DNA from: Micromonospora chaiyaphumensis
Lineage (GTDB): Bacteria > Actinomycetota > Actinomycetes > Mycobacteriales > Micromonosporaceae
Direction: 5' to 3'
Assembly: GCF_900091435.1 (NCBI RefSeq)
Contig: NZ_FMCS01000015.1
Span: 50,775-114,774, forward strand
Length of the DNA stretch: 64,000 nucleotides
Position numbers and translations under genes: made by a program. A model generated the notes under the pieces. It saw only the letters and a program-made list of their open reading frames with translations. It made no database searches and was not told the origin of the DNA. Of this stretch, positions 10,593-18,388 are shown one piece after another (the stretch's first letter is position 1; each line of letters starts with the position of its first letter).

Positions 10593-10733
10593 GGGGAGCA
10601 GGTTGGGAGCAGCCAGGTGCACCGAACGGCGCTGAACGGCACCTTACGGCGCCGAACGCCACTCACCTGCACCCAGCACGACCTGCGTCTTCTCGTTTAC
10701 GCAGGTCAGAGTGCGTGCGGCGTCCTGCTTCAC
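10593..10733 (+). repeat. Copy of the att-flanking arm (partner at 13734-13864)
   Basis: The segment starts GGGGAGCAGGTTGGGAGCA and ends GCAGGTCAGAGTGCGTG followed by CGGCGTCCTGCTTCAC. The same order, with substitutions and small length changes, directly precedes the left att repeat at 13860. This copy contains a perfect 8-bp inverted repeat, ACCTGCGT (10681-10688) with ACGCAGGT (10699-10706), the kind of structure integrases bind as arm or core sites. In this copy the sequence after CTTCAC is not tRNA-like. It is probably the scar of an earlier related integration. Confidence 0.55.
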
Positions 10734-11299
10734 GCGGAGTGCTCAGCGGTTTCGCGCAGCAGTCGACGGCTATCTATGTTCTCTGCAGGGGAGTATGCGC
10801 AGGTCAGAGCGGTAAGGAGCCGCTGAGTGCCTTGGCCTTGCAAGTGGGAGCAGATTGGGTGCAGGTTGGCGAAGTGGTCACCGCGCCCGAAGTGCTCACC
10901 GACATCGGACACTAGCAAGGGCTTGACCTGCGGTGATGGCCTCGAGCGGTGCGGCGTGACATCCCAGAGAACACCGAAGTGGTCAGGGTTGGCTGCTCCC
11001 CGCGTGGCTGGTGCCGGCGTTCGTCTTGCCGTCCGTTGACGCCGGTCAAGAGTTCCTTGCCGCTTCGACGGGCGGCTCTGGGCGCCGTCGTGGTGGCGCC
11101 GGTATGGCTCCCGGAGGTTGAGACTCGAATCTCACCAGCAACCCTCTGAGCAGGGCTTCCTGCTCGGTGACCTCTTCGGCGTGCCCGAAAGCGTCAGAAC
11201 CGTGGCTCCGCTTCACAGGCCGACGACGTCCGCCTCATGTCGATGTGCGGACGTCGGCGTGTGCATTCCCCTTCTGCCCGGCAGCGGCAGCATGGCGGC

Positions 11300-12142
11300 T
11301 CAGTCCCACCAGAACGACCACCAGGCTCGGTTCGTGATGCTTTCGGCGTAACGGATGAGGTTGTCCGTGCTGGACTGCCACACGTTGTCGGGGCAGAACG
11401 CAAAGTGTTCCGCAGCGACGCGCAGCGCGTGGTCCGCATCGGTGGGCGGAGCGGCGACGCTGAGGTAGAGCTCGGCTGGTCCAAGGCCGACGACTCTGGC
11501 ACCGAAACGTTCTTCCCAGCTGCGCAGCACCGTGCTGAACTGCGCTGTGTCGTTTTCGTAGTTCAACGGCCCACCCCACCCCAGATCGGCCGGGGCGTCC
11601 GCACCGCGGGCACTGGCACTCAGCCCGAGACGTGGTGCGGTCAGCCACGAGTCGGCCACCAGATGTTCCGCGAACTCGGCAGCTCGAACAGCGGGGTCTT
11701 CCTGCAGCGTTCCGGCAGGCGCAAGCCCGGGCCACCGATTGCCAAACGGCGCCGTGACGGCCAGCCGCTCCGGCGCGCTGAGCATGTCGTCATCCTCATC
11801 CACCGTCGTGTAGACAGACCACCACCCAGCCAGCAGCACGGCGGCGTCATGATCGCCCGGCCTGGACTTAACGAGACCTGGGTCGATTTCACCGGTCGTC
11901 CATGGGCTGCCAGGCTCGTACGAACTCTCTCCCAGCAGCAGCGGCCACAGACCCGTCCGGCCGTGGCATGCCTGAAGCGATCCCCACAAACCCGCGTCCG
12001 GACGGGTGTCGCTGATCCACAGAATCGGCTCCTTGAGAACCCCGACCTCGGTCTCGTGCACGGCTCGCCCTGGCGGAAGGTCAAGGCTGAGGGAGCCGCC
12101 GCCCGAGTCGTGTTGAAGGCGCGTCAGCGGACTGCGTGTCAT
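11300..12142 (-). CDS. DUF4253 domain protein, immunity-like
   Basis: The protein has 280 residues. The C-terminal third carries the DUF4253 signature in order: RSWEERFGARVVGLGPAELYL, SVAAPPTDADHAL, AAEHFAFCPDNVWQ and, at the very end, WWSFWWD. It is predicted to be soluble and cytoplasmic. The function is not established; members often occur in immunity clusters next to polymorphic toxins, which matches this site. I chose ATG 12142 over the upstream start at 12172 because TACCCT lies seven bases before it, the layout of an actinobacterial leaderless promoter, and no Shine-Dalgarno is visible. It lies head to head with the SUFU gene. Confidence 0.8.
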   Translation of the reverse strand: MTRSPLTRLQHDSGGGSLSLDLPPGRAVHETEVGVLKEPILWISDTRPDAGLWGSLQACHGRTGLWPLLLGESSYEPGSPWTTGEIDPGLVKSRPGDHDAAVLLAGWWSVYTTVDEDDDMLSAPERLAVTAPFGNRWPGLAPAGTLQEDPAVRAAEFAEHLVADSWLTAPRLGLSASARGADAPADLGWGGPLNYENDTAQFSTVLRSWEERFGARVVGLGPAELYLSVAAPPTDADHALRVAAEHFAFCPDNVWQSSTDNLIRYAESITNRAWWSFWWD

Positions 12143-12149
12143 GGGGCGC

Positions 12150-12155
12150 AGGGTA
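12150..12155 (-). promoter_or_regulatory. Leaderless -10 element for the DUF4253 gene
   Basis: On the minus strand TACCCT (TANNNT form) is followed by seven bases and then the ATG at 12142. With no ribosome-binding site present, transcription probably starts at or next to the A of the start codon. Confidence 0.4.
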
Positions 12156-12303
12156 CAGACCGGCCAAGACAATCAGAGTCACTCGCCTCGCACTATCCGC
12201 TTCTGCCGCGACCAGCGCGCTGAGGTGTGGGAGATCCTTGGCGGCCAACGCATGGTGGCAGGGCGTGAGTTTTCGTCGTGGCTCGATCGGAGATGATCAT
12301 CGA

Positions 12304-12900
12304 GTGGCTGGGCTGATTGAACACTTGGAGTCGTTCCTCGGGCTCATCGCGGGTGGTAGCCGAGGCGACGATACGACGCCGGAGGGTGTTCAGGTGGCGT
12401 GGTTTGGCCCCGACGTCCCGTTCGGCGGGGTCACGACCCTGGTGACCGTCGGACTGTCGCGGCGTCATCTCAACCTGCCGAGTAACGGGGCCCTGCACCA
12501 AGAGTTGGTCATGCACGTTCCCACCGATGACTACCCGGCTCGGGCGGCTGGGCTGTTGTTCCACGTGGCCGGTGAGATGGTGCGCCGGAGGGATGCCTTG
12601 TCGAACGGCCAGGTGATTGGTCCGGGCGGCCCTCTCTTCCCGGGCAGCCAGACCACAGCCATCGTGGCGACCACGCCGAGATATTTGCCGGAGTCCTTTG
12701 CCGTATGTCACACCGAACCCGCGCCGGTGGTCTTTGCGTGGTTGGTTCCGATCACTACGGGTGAAGCTGAGGTGATCCAGAAGTTCGGGTGGGGGACGCT
12801 GGAGCAGGCGTTCGCGGCTCAGGATCCTGACCTGGCTGACCCCGGTCGGGCAGAAATGGCGCTGGATCAGTTGGGCTCGCAGGCCTCAGCCGGCGGGTGA
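12304..12900 (+). CDS. Suppressor-of-fused (SUFU) family protein, immunity-like
   Basis: A 198-residue soluble protein starting at GTG 12304 behind CGGAGATG, a suitable ribosome-binding site. The frame is open upstream, but that part does not resemble the family. The SUFU pattern is seen in VQVAWFGPDVPFGGVTTLVTVGLS, LPSNGALHQELVM, YLPESFAVC and PVVFAWLVPITTGEAEVIQ, closing with QDPDLADP. Bacterial SUFU proteins are a recognised immunity superfamily in polymorphic toxin loci. It sits 2.3 kb after the RHS toxin without an adjacent toxin of its own, so it is probably an orphan immunity gene protecting against toxins of related strains. That role is inferred. Confidence 0.82.
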   Translation: MAGLIEHLESFLGLIAGGSRGDDTTPEGVQVAWFGPDVPFGGVTTLVTVGLSRRHLNLPSNGALHQELVMHVPTDDYPARAAGLLFHVAGEMVRRRDALSNGQVIGPGGPLFPGSQTTAIVATTPRYLPESFAVCHTEPAPVVFAWLVPITTGEAEVIQKFGWGTLEQAFAAQDPDLADPGRAEMALDQLGSQASAGG

Positions 12901-13021
12901 TCGGGTATCCGGATCTGCCGCGAACCGCGCGTTCGTTCTCGCCGCTCGGTGGGCGGTAGCCGAAGAGCGGACACGGCGCCCCCGACCCTGGATGACCCAA
13001 GGAAGCTCCCTAGGCAGGCTC

Positions 13022-13063
13022 GCTGTATAACCGGACCGTGGTTGAACTGGCCGGTTATACAGC
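13022..13063. promoter_or_regulatory. Perfect 13-bp inverted repeat across a leaderless start
   Basis: GCTGTATAACCGG (13022-13034) and CCGGTTATACAGC (13051-13063) are exact inverted copies with a 16-nt centre. The left arm contains TATAAC six bases before GTG 13038, and the right arm ends two bases before ATG 13065. A dimeric regulator bound here would cover the promoter and the start. As RNA, a transcript starting upstream would hide both starts in a stem. The regulator is unknown. Confidence 0.6.
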
Positions 13064-13457
13064 TATGGCCCAGCGGGAGAGCCTGGCGGGACGCGTACGT
13101 GATGAACTGGCCTTAGCCGGCCTGCCGATCGTGGCCGCCGACATGAGTCCGCATCTACGACAGTCCGGCGCGGAGGTGAGGGTCGACAAACTTGCGGACT
13201 GCCATGCCCCGGTACGCGTCGAGTGGCGCACCGACCGCACGCTACAAGAGATGTTCCAGCGAGTAGCCATGGCCGAACAGGTGGATGCACCCGTCTTCCG
13301 CCACTACCAGATGGTTGTCGAGACCATGCTCCAGACCATGACGGAGATCCTGACCGCGGCCGGCTTCACCGTCCGTGGCAGCACCAATGACTTCGCACCA
13401 TTGACCCTCGAAATCCTCGACGGCCCGCGCGGCGCTTCTTCATGGTCTTCGCGCTAG
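13038..13457 (+). CDS. Conserved hypothetical protein, 139 aa
   Basis: Residues RESLAGRVRDELALAGLPIVAADM, VRVEWRTD and MTEILTAAGFTVRG resemble a small actinobacterial family without a known role. The protein is soluble, with no signal or membrane segment. The start is either GTG 13038, six bases after TATAAC as for a leaderless mRNA, or ATG 13065, which would give 130 residues. The strong inverted repeat over the start implies regulation by a DNA-binding protein. The last residues (GASSWSSR) look atypical and may mark a small 3' change. It is the last gene before the att boundary and could be part of the toxin-immunity locus. Confidence 0.6.
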   Translation: MVELAGYTAMAQRESLAGRVRDELALAGLPIVAADMSPHLRQSGAEVRVDKLADCHAPVRVEWRTDRTLQEMFQRVAMAEQVDAPVFRHYQMVVETMLQTMTEILTAAGFTVRGSTNDFAPLTLEILDGPRGASSWSSR

Positions 13458-13733
13458 CGGATCACGCTCGGCGCCAGCGTGGGCGCGACCCGATCCCAAG
13501 GTCAGGTGTACTGATTTGCCGCTGATAAGGCGCGGCATTCCTGAGCACGTCCGGTTGACGGCCGGGCCGTGGGAGCGGGGCGGGAGCGACTGAGCCTAAC
13601 GGTCGCTGGCCGGGCGTCGGCGTTAGCCAGTGCCGCCCGGGCAAGCGGCCACGATCTCTAACGAACGACGTGCAGGACGGTCCGGCTCAGCTTGGCCGGC
13701 AGCAGCCGCGTGAGCCCTGGATCGGGGAGCAGG

Positions 13734-13864
13734 TTGGGAGCAACAGGGTGCACTGAACGGCCCTCAACCGCACCGAACGGCACCGGACGGCACGCAACTG
13801 CACCCACCCCTGCCTGCGGCTTCGCGTTTTTGCAGGTCAGAGTGGGTGCGGCGTCCTGCTTCAC
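13734..13864 (+). repeat. att-arm sequence next to the left boundary of the element
   Basis: This is the partner of 10593-10733. It shares GGGGAGCAGGTTGGGAGCA at the start and CGTTTTTGCAGGTCAGAGT plus GGGTGCGGCGTCCTGCTTCAC at the end. It runs directly into the 58-bp att repeat. Its recurrence 3.1 kb to the left shows it belongs to mobile DNA and not to the host tRNA gene. From 13458 to 13733 I see no gene or clear structure. Confidence 0.55.
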
Positions 13865-13917
13865 ACCGAAGAGGTCACTGGTTCGATCCCAGTATCGCCC
13901 ACGCAGGTCAAAGGCCA
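13860..13917 (+). repeat. Left attachment site (3' half of tRNA-Val plus flank)
   Basis: The repeat starts at the anticodon loop (TTCACAC, anticodon CAC), continues through the 3' anticodon stem CGAAG, the T-arm GGTTCGATCCCAG and the acceptor strand TATCGCCCA (to 13901), then 16 bp of downstream flank. The CCA end is not encoded. The 5' half of the tRNA is absent here, so this is a tRNA fragment and not a gene. It is identical to 23427-23484. Confidence 0.85.
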
Positions 13918-13944
13918 TTCCCGGTCATCGGGGATGGCCTTTTT
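13913..13944 (+). terminator. Rho-independent terminator behind the left tRNA fragment
   Basis: GGCCATTCCC and GGGGATGGCC form a 10-bp stem with one wobble pair around a 7-nt loop, followed by five T. It overlaps the end of the att repeat, and its counterpart at 23480 has a similar but not identical stem. Both appear to be tRNA-Val terminators carried with the att region. Confidence 0.7.
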
Positions 13945-13978
13945 GCTGCCCGTACAGCAGCTAAGTACAGCAGTTCCG

Positions 13979-15199
13979 TCAGTGGCCGAGTGAGTCACCG
14001 AGGCGTTTGAGTGCGTCTCTGGTGGCCTTGGTCGATACCTGGGTGTAGATCTCCATCGTTACCGAGAAGCGGGCGTGCCGGAGCACCTGCATGGCGACTC
14101 TGGGGTGGACGTCGAGGTCGGCCAGGAGGGTGGCGCAGGTCCTTCTTGCGTCGTGGACGGTGATCGGCTTGACGTTGGCCTTGTCGCACCGTGTCTGCCA
14201 GGAGCGTTGGAAGTTGCGCGGCTCGATGGGCGTGCCGTAGCGGGTGGTGAAGACGAGTCCCGTTTCGTGCCACGCCTTGCCTGCCGCTGCTTCAGCCTCC
14301 TCGCGTTGTTGCTGTCTGAGCTTGATGGCGGCCAGGCAGATGTCGGGCAAGGGGAGGGTGGCGTCGGACGCTTGGGTCTTGGTGTCGCGGTGCAGAAGTT
14401 GCCCACGGACTCGTTGAAGTTGGCGGCCGATGGTCAGCTCTCCGGCGTCGAGGTCGACGTCCTCCCAAGTGAGGCCGAGGGCTTCGCCCTTGCGTAGTCC
14501 GGTGACGAGGACCAGGGCGTGGGCGGCGTAGAGCGGGTCCTCGTCGGCGCGGGCGGATTCGAGGAACTTTCGGGCCTCGTCGCTCGACCAGGACTTGCCC
14601 CGGCGGCGGCGGACGGTGGCGAGGGTGACCGGCACGGCCGGGTTCTTGGTGATGAGGTCTTCGGCTTGGGCGTGGGTGAGGGCGGCTCGCAGCGCGGCCC
14701 GGATGTCGCTGACCGTGCGCGTCGACGGGACGGCCTGGCAGCAGCGACCGACCGCGCAGCAGCGCCGCTTGTGCTTTGGCCGGGCGGCATCCTTGCCCTG
14801 GCCGCAGCACTGGCAGGTGCGGGCGACTTGGTTGATCCAGGTCTGCACGTCACGTGACTGGAGCCGGTCGAGCCGCTTGCCCCCGAGGCCAGGGGCGATG
14901 TAGCGGCGGACGAACGTCTCGTAGGTGGCGTAGGTCAACGGCGCCCGGTTCGGCTGGATGATCTCGGCCAGCCACCACGTGAGGAAGCTGCCCACCGTCG
15001 GGACGCTCGTCGCCACCGGCCCCTGCTTCGCCTGCTGGTGCAGCTTGATCCACTTGTCGTGGACGGCCTCGCGGGTCTTGCCGTAGACGTACTTGCGCGT
15101 GCGTTTGCCGTCGGGCTTGGTGACCCAGACGTAGGCGGCGAAGCCGTTGCGGTAGGGGAAGATCGAGCCTTCGCCGTTGGCTCGTGTTCGTGCGGGCAT
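13979..15199 (-). CDS. int: Tyrosine site-specific integrase of the AICE
   Basis: This 406-residue recombinase integrates and excises the element at the tRNA-Val att site. The N-terminal arm-binding part is followed by a SAM-like core-binding domain (residues about 65-180) with a Cys/His cluster (CQCCGQGKDAARPKHKRRCC, residues 129-148), common in actinobacterial integrases. The catalytic domain shows R236 (TGLRKGEALG), K274, H349-x-x-R352 (HDARR), H375 and nucleophile Y385 (EIYTQV). The usual HxxRH motif reads HDARR, a change in a non-catalytic position. I chose ATG 15199 because it overlaps the xis stop by one base (TGATG). The 3' end lies 62 bp from the left att repeat, the normal arrangement. 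Confidence 0.95.
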   Translation of the reverse strand: MPARTRANGEGSIFPYRNGFAAYVWVTKPDGKRTRKYVYGKTREAVHDKWIKLHQQAKQGPVATSVPTVGSFLTWWLAEIIQPNRAPLTYATYETFVRRYIAPGLGGKRLDRLQSRDVQTWINQVARTCQCCGQGKDAARPKHKRRCCAVGRCCQAVPSTRTVSDIRAALRAALTHAQAEDLITKNPAVPVTLATVRRRRGKSWSSDEARKFLESARADEDPLYAAHALVLVTGLRKGEALGLTWEDVDLDAGELTIGRQLQRVRGQLLHRDTKTQASDATLPLPDICLAAIKLRQQQREEAEAAAGKAWHETGLVFTTRYGTPIEPRNFQRSWQTRCDKANVKPITVHDARRTCATLLADLDVHPRVAMQVLRHARFSVTMEIYTQVSTKATRDALKRLGDSLGH

Positions 15200-15396
15200 C
15201 AGGCTGCCTCCTGGCGTTCGACCTGCTGGCGGATGTAGTCGTCGACCCATTCGGGGAGGATGCGGCGGTACTTGCCGTCCTTGATGGAGCGCAGCTCGCC
15301 GGTGGCGATCTTCATCTTGACCTTGGAGATGCCGAAGCCGAGGAGCACGGCGACCTCAGCCGGCGAGTACCAGCGAGGAGTGAGGTCATTGCTCAT
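15199..15396 (-). CDS. xis: Excisionase-type DNA-binding protein
   Basis: A 65-residue winged-helix protein: RWYSPAEVAVLLGFGISKVK (helix-turn-helix), then GELRSIKDGKYRRILPEWVDDYI. This is the excisionase/MerR-like fold that bends att DNA and steers the integrase towards excision. Its ATG overlaps the repSA stop (ATGA) and its stop overlaps the int start (TGATG), so repSA, xis and int form one translationally coupled operon, as in pSAM2. Confidence 0.9.
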   Translation of the reverse strand: MSNDLTPRWYSPAEVAVLLGFGISKVKMKIATGELRSIKDGKYRRILPEWVDDYIRQQVERQEAA

Positions 15397-16964
15397 GCGG
15401 CGGCTCCGAGGAGCCAGGCTTCGTGGGCGAGCTCTTCTCGGCCGATGCGTCTGCTTTCGCGTCGCTGTCGGGCGGCGGTGTTGGCGAGCAGCGCGTCTCC
15501 CTCGGAGAGCCAGCCGGAGCCGATGTAGGTGAGGGTGCCGACGGTGATCGCGTCTGTCGGTTGGTCGTCTTCTTCGCGGCGGTAGGTGGCGCGGGTGTCG
15601 CGGAGCAGGGCGAAGGTGACGGAGTAGCGGCGGGCTTTGGTGAGGAAGTGGCCGCCGAAGCCGAGCATGTGCGCCCAGCGGCGCAGGCCGCCGTAGATGT
15701 TGGGTTTGGTGTCAAGGCTGTCTTGACGGTCGCCATGGGTTGCGGCGCCGCTGCTGGTGTCGGCGGGGGTGGGACGGCCCAGGTGCCAGCAGGCGTCGAT
15801 GAGGCGGGCGGTGTGGTCGCCTTCGGGGTCGGCGTAGTCGTCGATCGTGGCCGGGGTTAGCCGAGTGGAGCAGTGGCCGGTGGCTTCGGTGGCCTTGGTG
15901 GCGTACTTGGCGAGGTAGGCGGCGACCTTGTCATCGGTCAGCTCCCCGTCGGTGCTGTTGATTCGTCGGACGTCGACCTGCGCGCCCCAGGCGATCAGCC
16001 AGCCATCCGGCTGGTCAGGGTGCGGAGGTGTGGTGACGGTGATCCGAGAGGCGGCGTAGTGGACGGCGGCGTCCACGTCGTCGACGGTGATGCCGGTCGG
16101 TGGCGGCACGAGGGCGTCCGGGTCGTCGGGGTCGACGCCGTCGAGGCGCAGCAGGACGTGGAAGTGCACGGCGGCGCGGCGTTGCATCTCGGCGACCTTG
16201 CCATGGGACACCCGCACGGGCGGCACCCAGCGGACCTTGCCGGAGTCGGTGACGATGCCGACCTTGGGGATGCCGCGTTGACGGCACGTTGCGGCGAGGT
16301 GGCGATCGATGGCCTGCTTGGTGCGCCGCCACAGCTCGCCGGAGAAGTAGTTCCAGACGACCTGGTGGTCGTGGTCGTAGCAGTCCAGGCACAAGGGCTG
16401 TCCGAGCCGCGGATCGTCGGCGTCGTGGCGGGCGAAGCACGCCGCGGGCTGCCCGTGCGGGCAGGCGCCGGCGTTGCTGCGGGCGCGGCAGGGCGCGGGT
16501 CGGCAGTCGCAGCGCTGCCGGTTGCGGCAGGTGTGGCGGGGGACGTGCCGGTGGTGGACCGGGCCGAAGGATGGTGCGGTGAAGGTGGCGAAGACGACCG
16601 GGTGTCTGCCGACCGAGGCGGGGATGCCCTTGCCGCCGGTCAGGCCGCGGCAGACGACTTGGTAGGCGTCGCCCTGGTAGACCCAGGCGCAGTCCGGACA
16701 CACCGATTCGCGGCGGTTGCCGCACGCCTTGTACAGCGTCCGGTCGGGCAGCTCGTCGGTGTGCAACCGGCGGGTGATGCGGCCGGTGTTCCGGTCGACG
16801 GCGGTGATGGTGCCGGTGAGGCGGATCGGGCGGGAGCAGCCGCCGGCGGGGCGGGTGTGCTCCAGCCAGCCGGAGAACTCCGGCGAGGCTGCGCGGTGCA
16901 GGACCTGGGCGTCCCGGCCGACGGCGAGACCGGGGCGGTAGATGGTGAGCGGGGTGGTGGACAC
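15393..16964 (-). CDS. repSA: RepSA-type replication initiator
   Basis: A 523-residue initiator for rolling-circle replication of the excised element. I chose GTG 16964 because AGGAG lies six bases upstream; the frame is open to 17012. The N-terminal half has Cys-rich zinc-binding clusters (VCPDCAW, CRNRQRCDCRPAPCRARS, CLDCYDHD). VHFHVLLRLDG provides the HUH-like metal-binding histidines, and KVAAYLAKYATKATEATG carries tyrosines of the YxxK type expected to cleave the nicking site. Both motifs are typical of RepSA relatives. It is the first gene of the repSA-xis-int operon. A strong hairpin lies in its leader. Confidence 0.93.
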   Translation of the reverse strand: MSTTPLTIYRPGLAVGRDAQVLHRAASPEFSGWLEHTRPAGGCSRPIRLTGTITAVDRNTGRITRRLHTDELPDRTLYKACGNRRESVCPDCAWVYQGDAYQVVCRGLTGGKGIPASVGRHPVVFATFTAPSFGPVHHRHVPRHTCRNRQRCDCRPAPCRARSNAGACPHGQPAACFARHDADDPRLGQPLCLDCYDHDHQVVWNYFSGELWRRTKQAIDRHLAATCRQRGIPKVGIVTDSGKVRWVPPVRVSHGKVAEMQRRAAVHFHVLLRLDGVDPDDPDALVPPPTGITVDDVDAAVHYAASRITVTTPPHPDQPDGWLIAWGAQVDVRRINSTDGELTDDKVAAYLAKYATKATEATGHCSTRLTPATIDDYADPEGDHTARLIDACWHLGRPTPADTSSGAATHGDRQDSLDTKPNIYGGLRRWAHMLGFGGHFLTKARRYSVTFALLRDTRATYRREEDDQPTDAITVGTLTYIGSGWLSEGDALLANTAARQRRESRRIGREELAHEAWLLGAAA

Positions 16965-17506
16965 GACTGTCTCCTCTTCAGGGGGTGGCAGGGACGGGAG
17001 ACGAAGCACCACCAGCCGTGGACGTGGGTCCGCTGGTGGTGTTCGTCGTGTCTCCTGGCACCGCCGAGAGGGCGGCTGACGCCGGAGGGCGGAATCGTGG
17101 TCGTGCCACTTCCCGCCGATGGGTCATGTCCTTTCACGCTCGTGGACTCGTTGATCAAGGGCCGGCACGGGTGGGGAGCCTGGGATATCGGCATCCGGCG
17201 GGTTGCCGCAGGCTGGCCCCACCCGTGGAGAGGTGCGAATCCGAGGCCATCGTGGACGGCAGGCAAAGGCCGTGCTGGGCCGCTCAGCGGATTCGGGAGG
17301 ACCGGCACAGCGGCCGGTGCGATCGAGAGCCGGCGGGACGTGGCCCGCATCAGCGGCAGGAAGGCCGCTCGGCATCTCCGACGTCGAGTCCAGCGATCCG
17401 GCAGGAAGGCCGCGCTGGTGTGCTCGACGAAGGTCAGAGTAGCACCGGGTACCGACACGTCAACGTGCCGTGAAACTGCTGTCGAGCCAATCAGGTTCGG
17501 CGTTGC
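16965..17506. promoter_or_regulatory. repSA upstream region with leader hairpin
   Basis: No gene is visible in this 542-bp gap. CACCACCAGC (17007-17016) pairs perfectly with GCTGGTGGTG (17032-17041), and pairing continues with interruptions to GGAGAC on one side and GTCTCC on the other, so the stem could exceed 15 bp. It lies about 35 bp before the repSA ribosome-binding site. It could be a transcript leader that controls initiator levels or a rolling-circle origin hairpin. A short direct repeat, GGCAGGAAGGCCGC, occurs near 17354 and 17400. Confidence 0.45.
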
Positions 17507-17824
17507 CTACAGAGCGATGCGGTTGACGATCGATTCCTGGACCGGACCGGTGTACTCGGTGAGACTGAAGCGGCGATGCCCATCCGTGGGATGAACGGTG
17601 ACGGCGACAACGCTCTCGTCTTCGAATCGCAGCGTGAAGACGGGGTCGAGTTCGCACAGGAATGCCAAAGTCTCTCGGTCCTCGTCGCTCTCGCTGACCA
17701 GGCGACCGTCGGCCTCCCAGCCGCCGGTGACGGCGGCAATCACGATGGCCACCTCGACGCTGCCGAGCAGGGTGGAGGAGTTCGCCCACCAGTCCAGCCA
17801 GCACTGGCCCTCGAAGCGGTCCAT
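17507..17824 (-). CDS. Conserved hypothetical protein, 105 aa
   Basis: The sequence MDRFEGQCWLDWWANSST, VAIVIAAVTGGWEADGRL, FLCELDPVFTLRFED and HRRFSLTEYTGP looks like a compact beta-rich soluble protein with a normal actinobacterial codon bias. I recall similar small proteins in actinomycete genomes but know no function. It lies on the repSA strand, separated from repSA by about 540 bp, so it is probably not part of that operon. It is likely cargo of the element. Confidence 0.65.
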   Translation of the reverse strand: MDRFEGQCWLDWWANSSTLLGSVEVAIVIAAVTGGWEADGRLVSESDEDRETLAFLCELDPVFTLRFEDESVVAVTVHPTDGHRRFSLTEYTGPVQESIVNRIAL

Positions 17825-18388
17825 GCCGTCATCTTTGCAGGGCGAGGCCCCCGCCGGCCGCCGCGAGTGGGAGAACTTTCCTTACATCGATCAAGGCGGC
17901 CCTTGACGGGCCGCACGCGCCGCCGCCTGGGCGCGCGCCGGCCGCTGCCGCTGGCGCTCTGCGCCCGTCACGCCTGACGCCCGGCGGCTGGCGCGAAGAG
18001 CGGGGAGCCCGGTGGGCCGCCGCAGAACGACAGGCCGTTGACCGGTGGTGTGGTGGCCGGCAGCCGGCCGGGCCGCGCGGCCACGAGCCCGCGCGGCGTA
18101 GGGAAGCGCACGCCGGCCGCGTCGGCGAACTGGCGGCGGCCGTGCGGTTGCGGCTAGTGCGCCTCCGGCGGGGGCGCTCCGGCTCCAGGATGCCCAGGGC
18201 TCCGCCGGCGGGTCGCGGTCCGTGGGTGGGCGCAGTAGACCATCCCGCCCGCCATCGACCCGGGCAAGCCGAGCAGACCACCGCCCGACCCGCCAGCGTC
18301 CGAACCTGCGTCAAGGTCCGCTTGACGTGGCGGGCCGGGCGGCGGCCCGCTCCCCAGAGGGGCGGGTCGACGGCGCACGGGATGGCAA
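17825..18388. other. Very GC-rich gap without a gene
   Basis: This 564-bp stretch is extremely GC-rich, with many GGC/GCC runs, and no frame carries a recognisable domain. The base composition contrasts sharply with the AT-richer PIN gene that starts at its right edge. It may be old coding DNA or a single-strand origin region; I see no decisive structure. Confidence 0.4.

Larger units (their letters stand above)
10024..11299. other. Decayed intergenic DNA with short repeats, no convincing gene
   Basis: About 1.3 kb without a frame that looks coding throughout. The stretch 10165-10260 reads FYEANGYMIDGARFADLPDG in one frame and may be a gene remnant, but nothing usable surrounds it. The region contains two near-identical 38-nt copies at 10328 and 10973, and a copy of the DNA arm that precedes the left att site of the downstream element. 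This is the usual picture of a toxin-immunity junction eroded by repeated integration and loss. Confidence 0.6.

Noticed and set aside
10081..10635. 184-codon plus-strand frame after the immunity gene
   Set aside because: Its composition changes along the length, it crosses the repeat units, and no domain is visible. A short coding-like piece near 10165-10260 may be a remnant but does not justify a gene.
13860..13901. tRNA-Val gene at the left att site
   Set aside because: Only the anticodon loop, T-arm and acceptor 3' strand are present. The upstream DNA lacks the D-arm and the matching acceptor 5' strand, so it cannot fold into a tRNA. The same is true at 23427.
13658..13918. Minus-strand frame starting MAFDLRGRYWDRTSDLFGV
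   Set aside because: It is the reverse complement of the tRNA-Val fragment and its flank. The same peptide appears antisense to the right att copy (23216-23485). Such frames are often misannotated as genes; there is no ribosome-binding site or conserved protein behind it.
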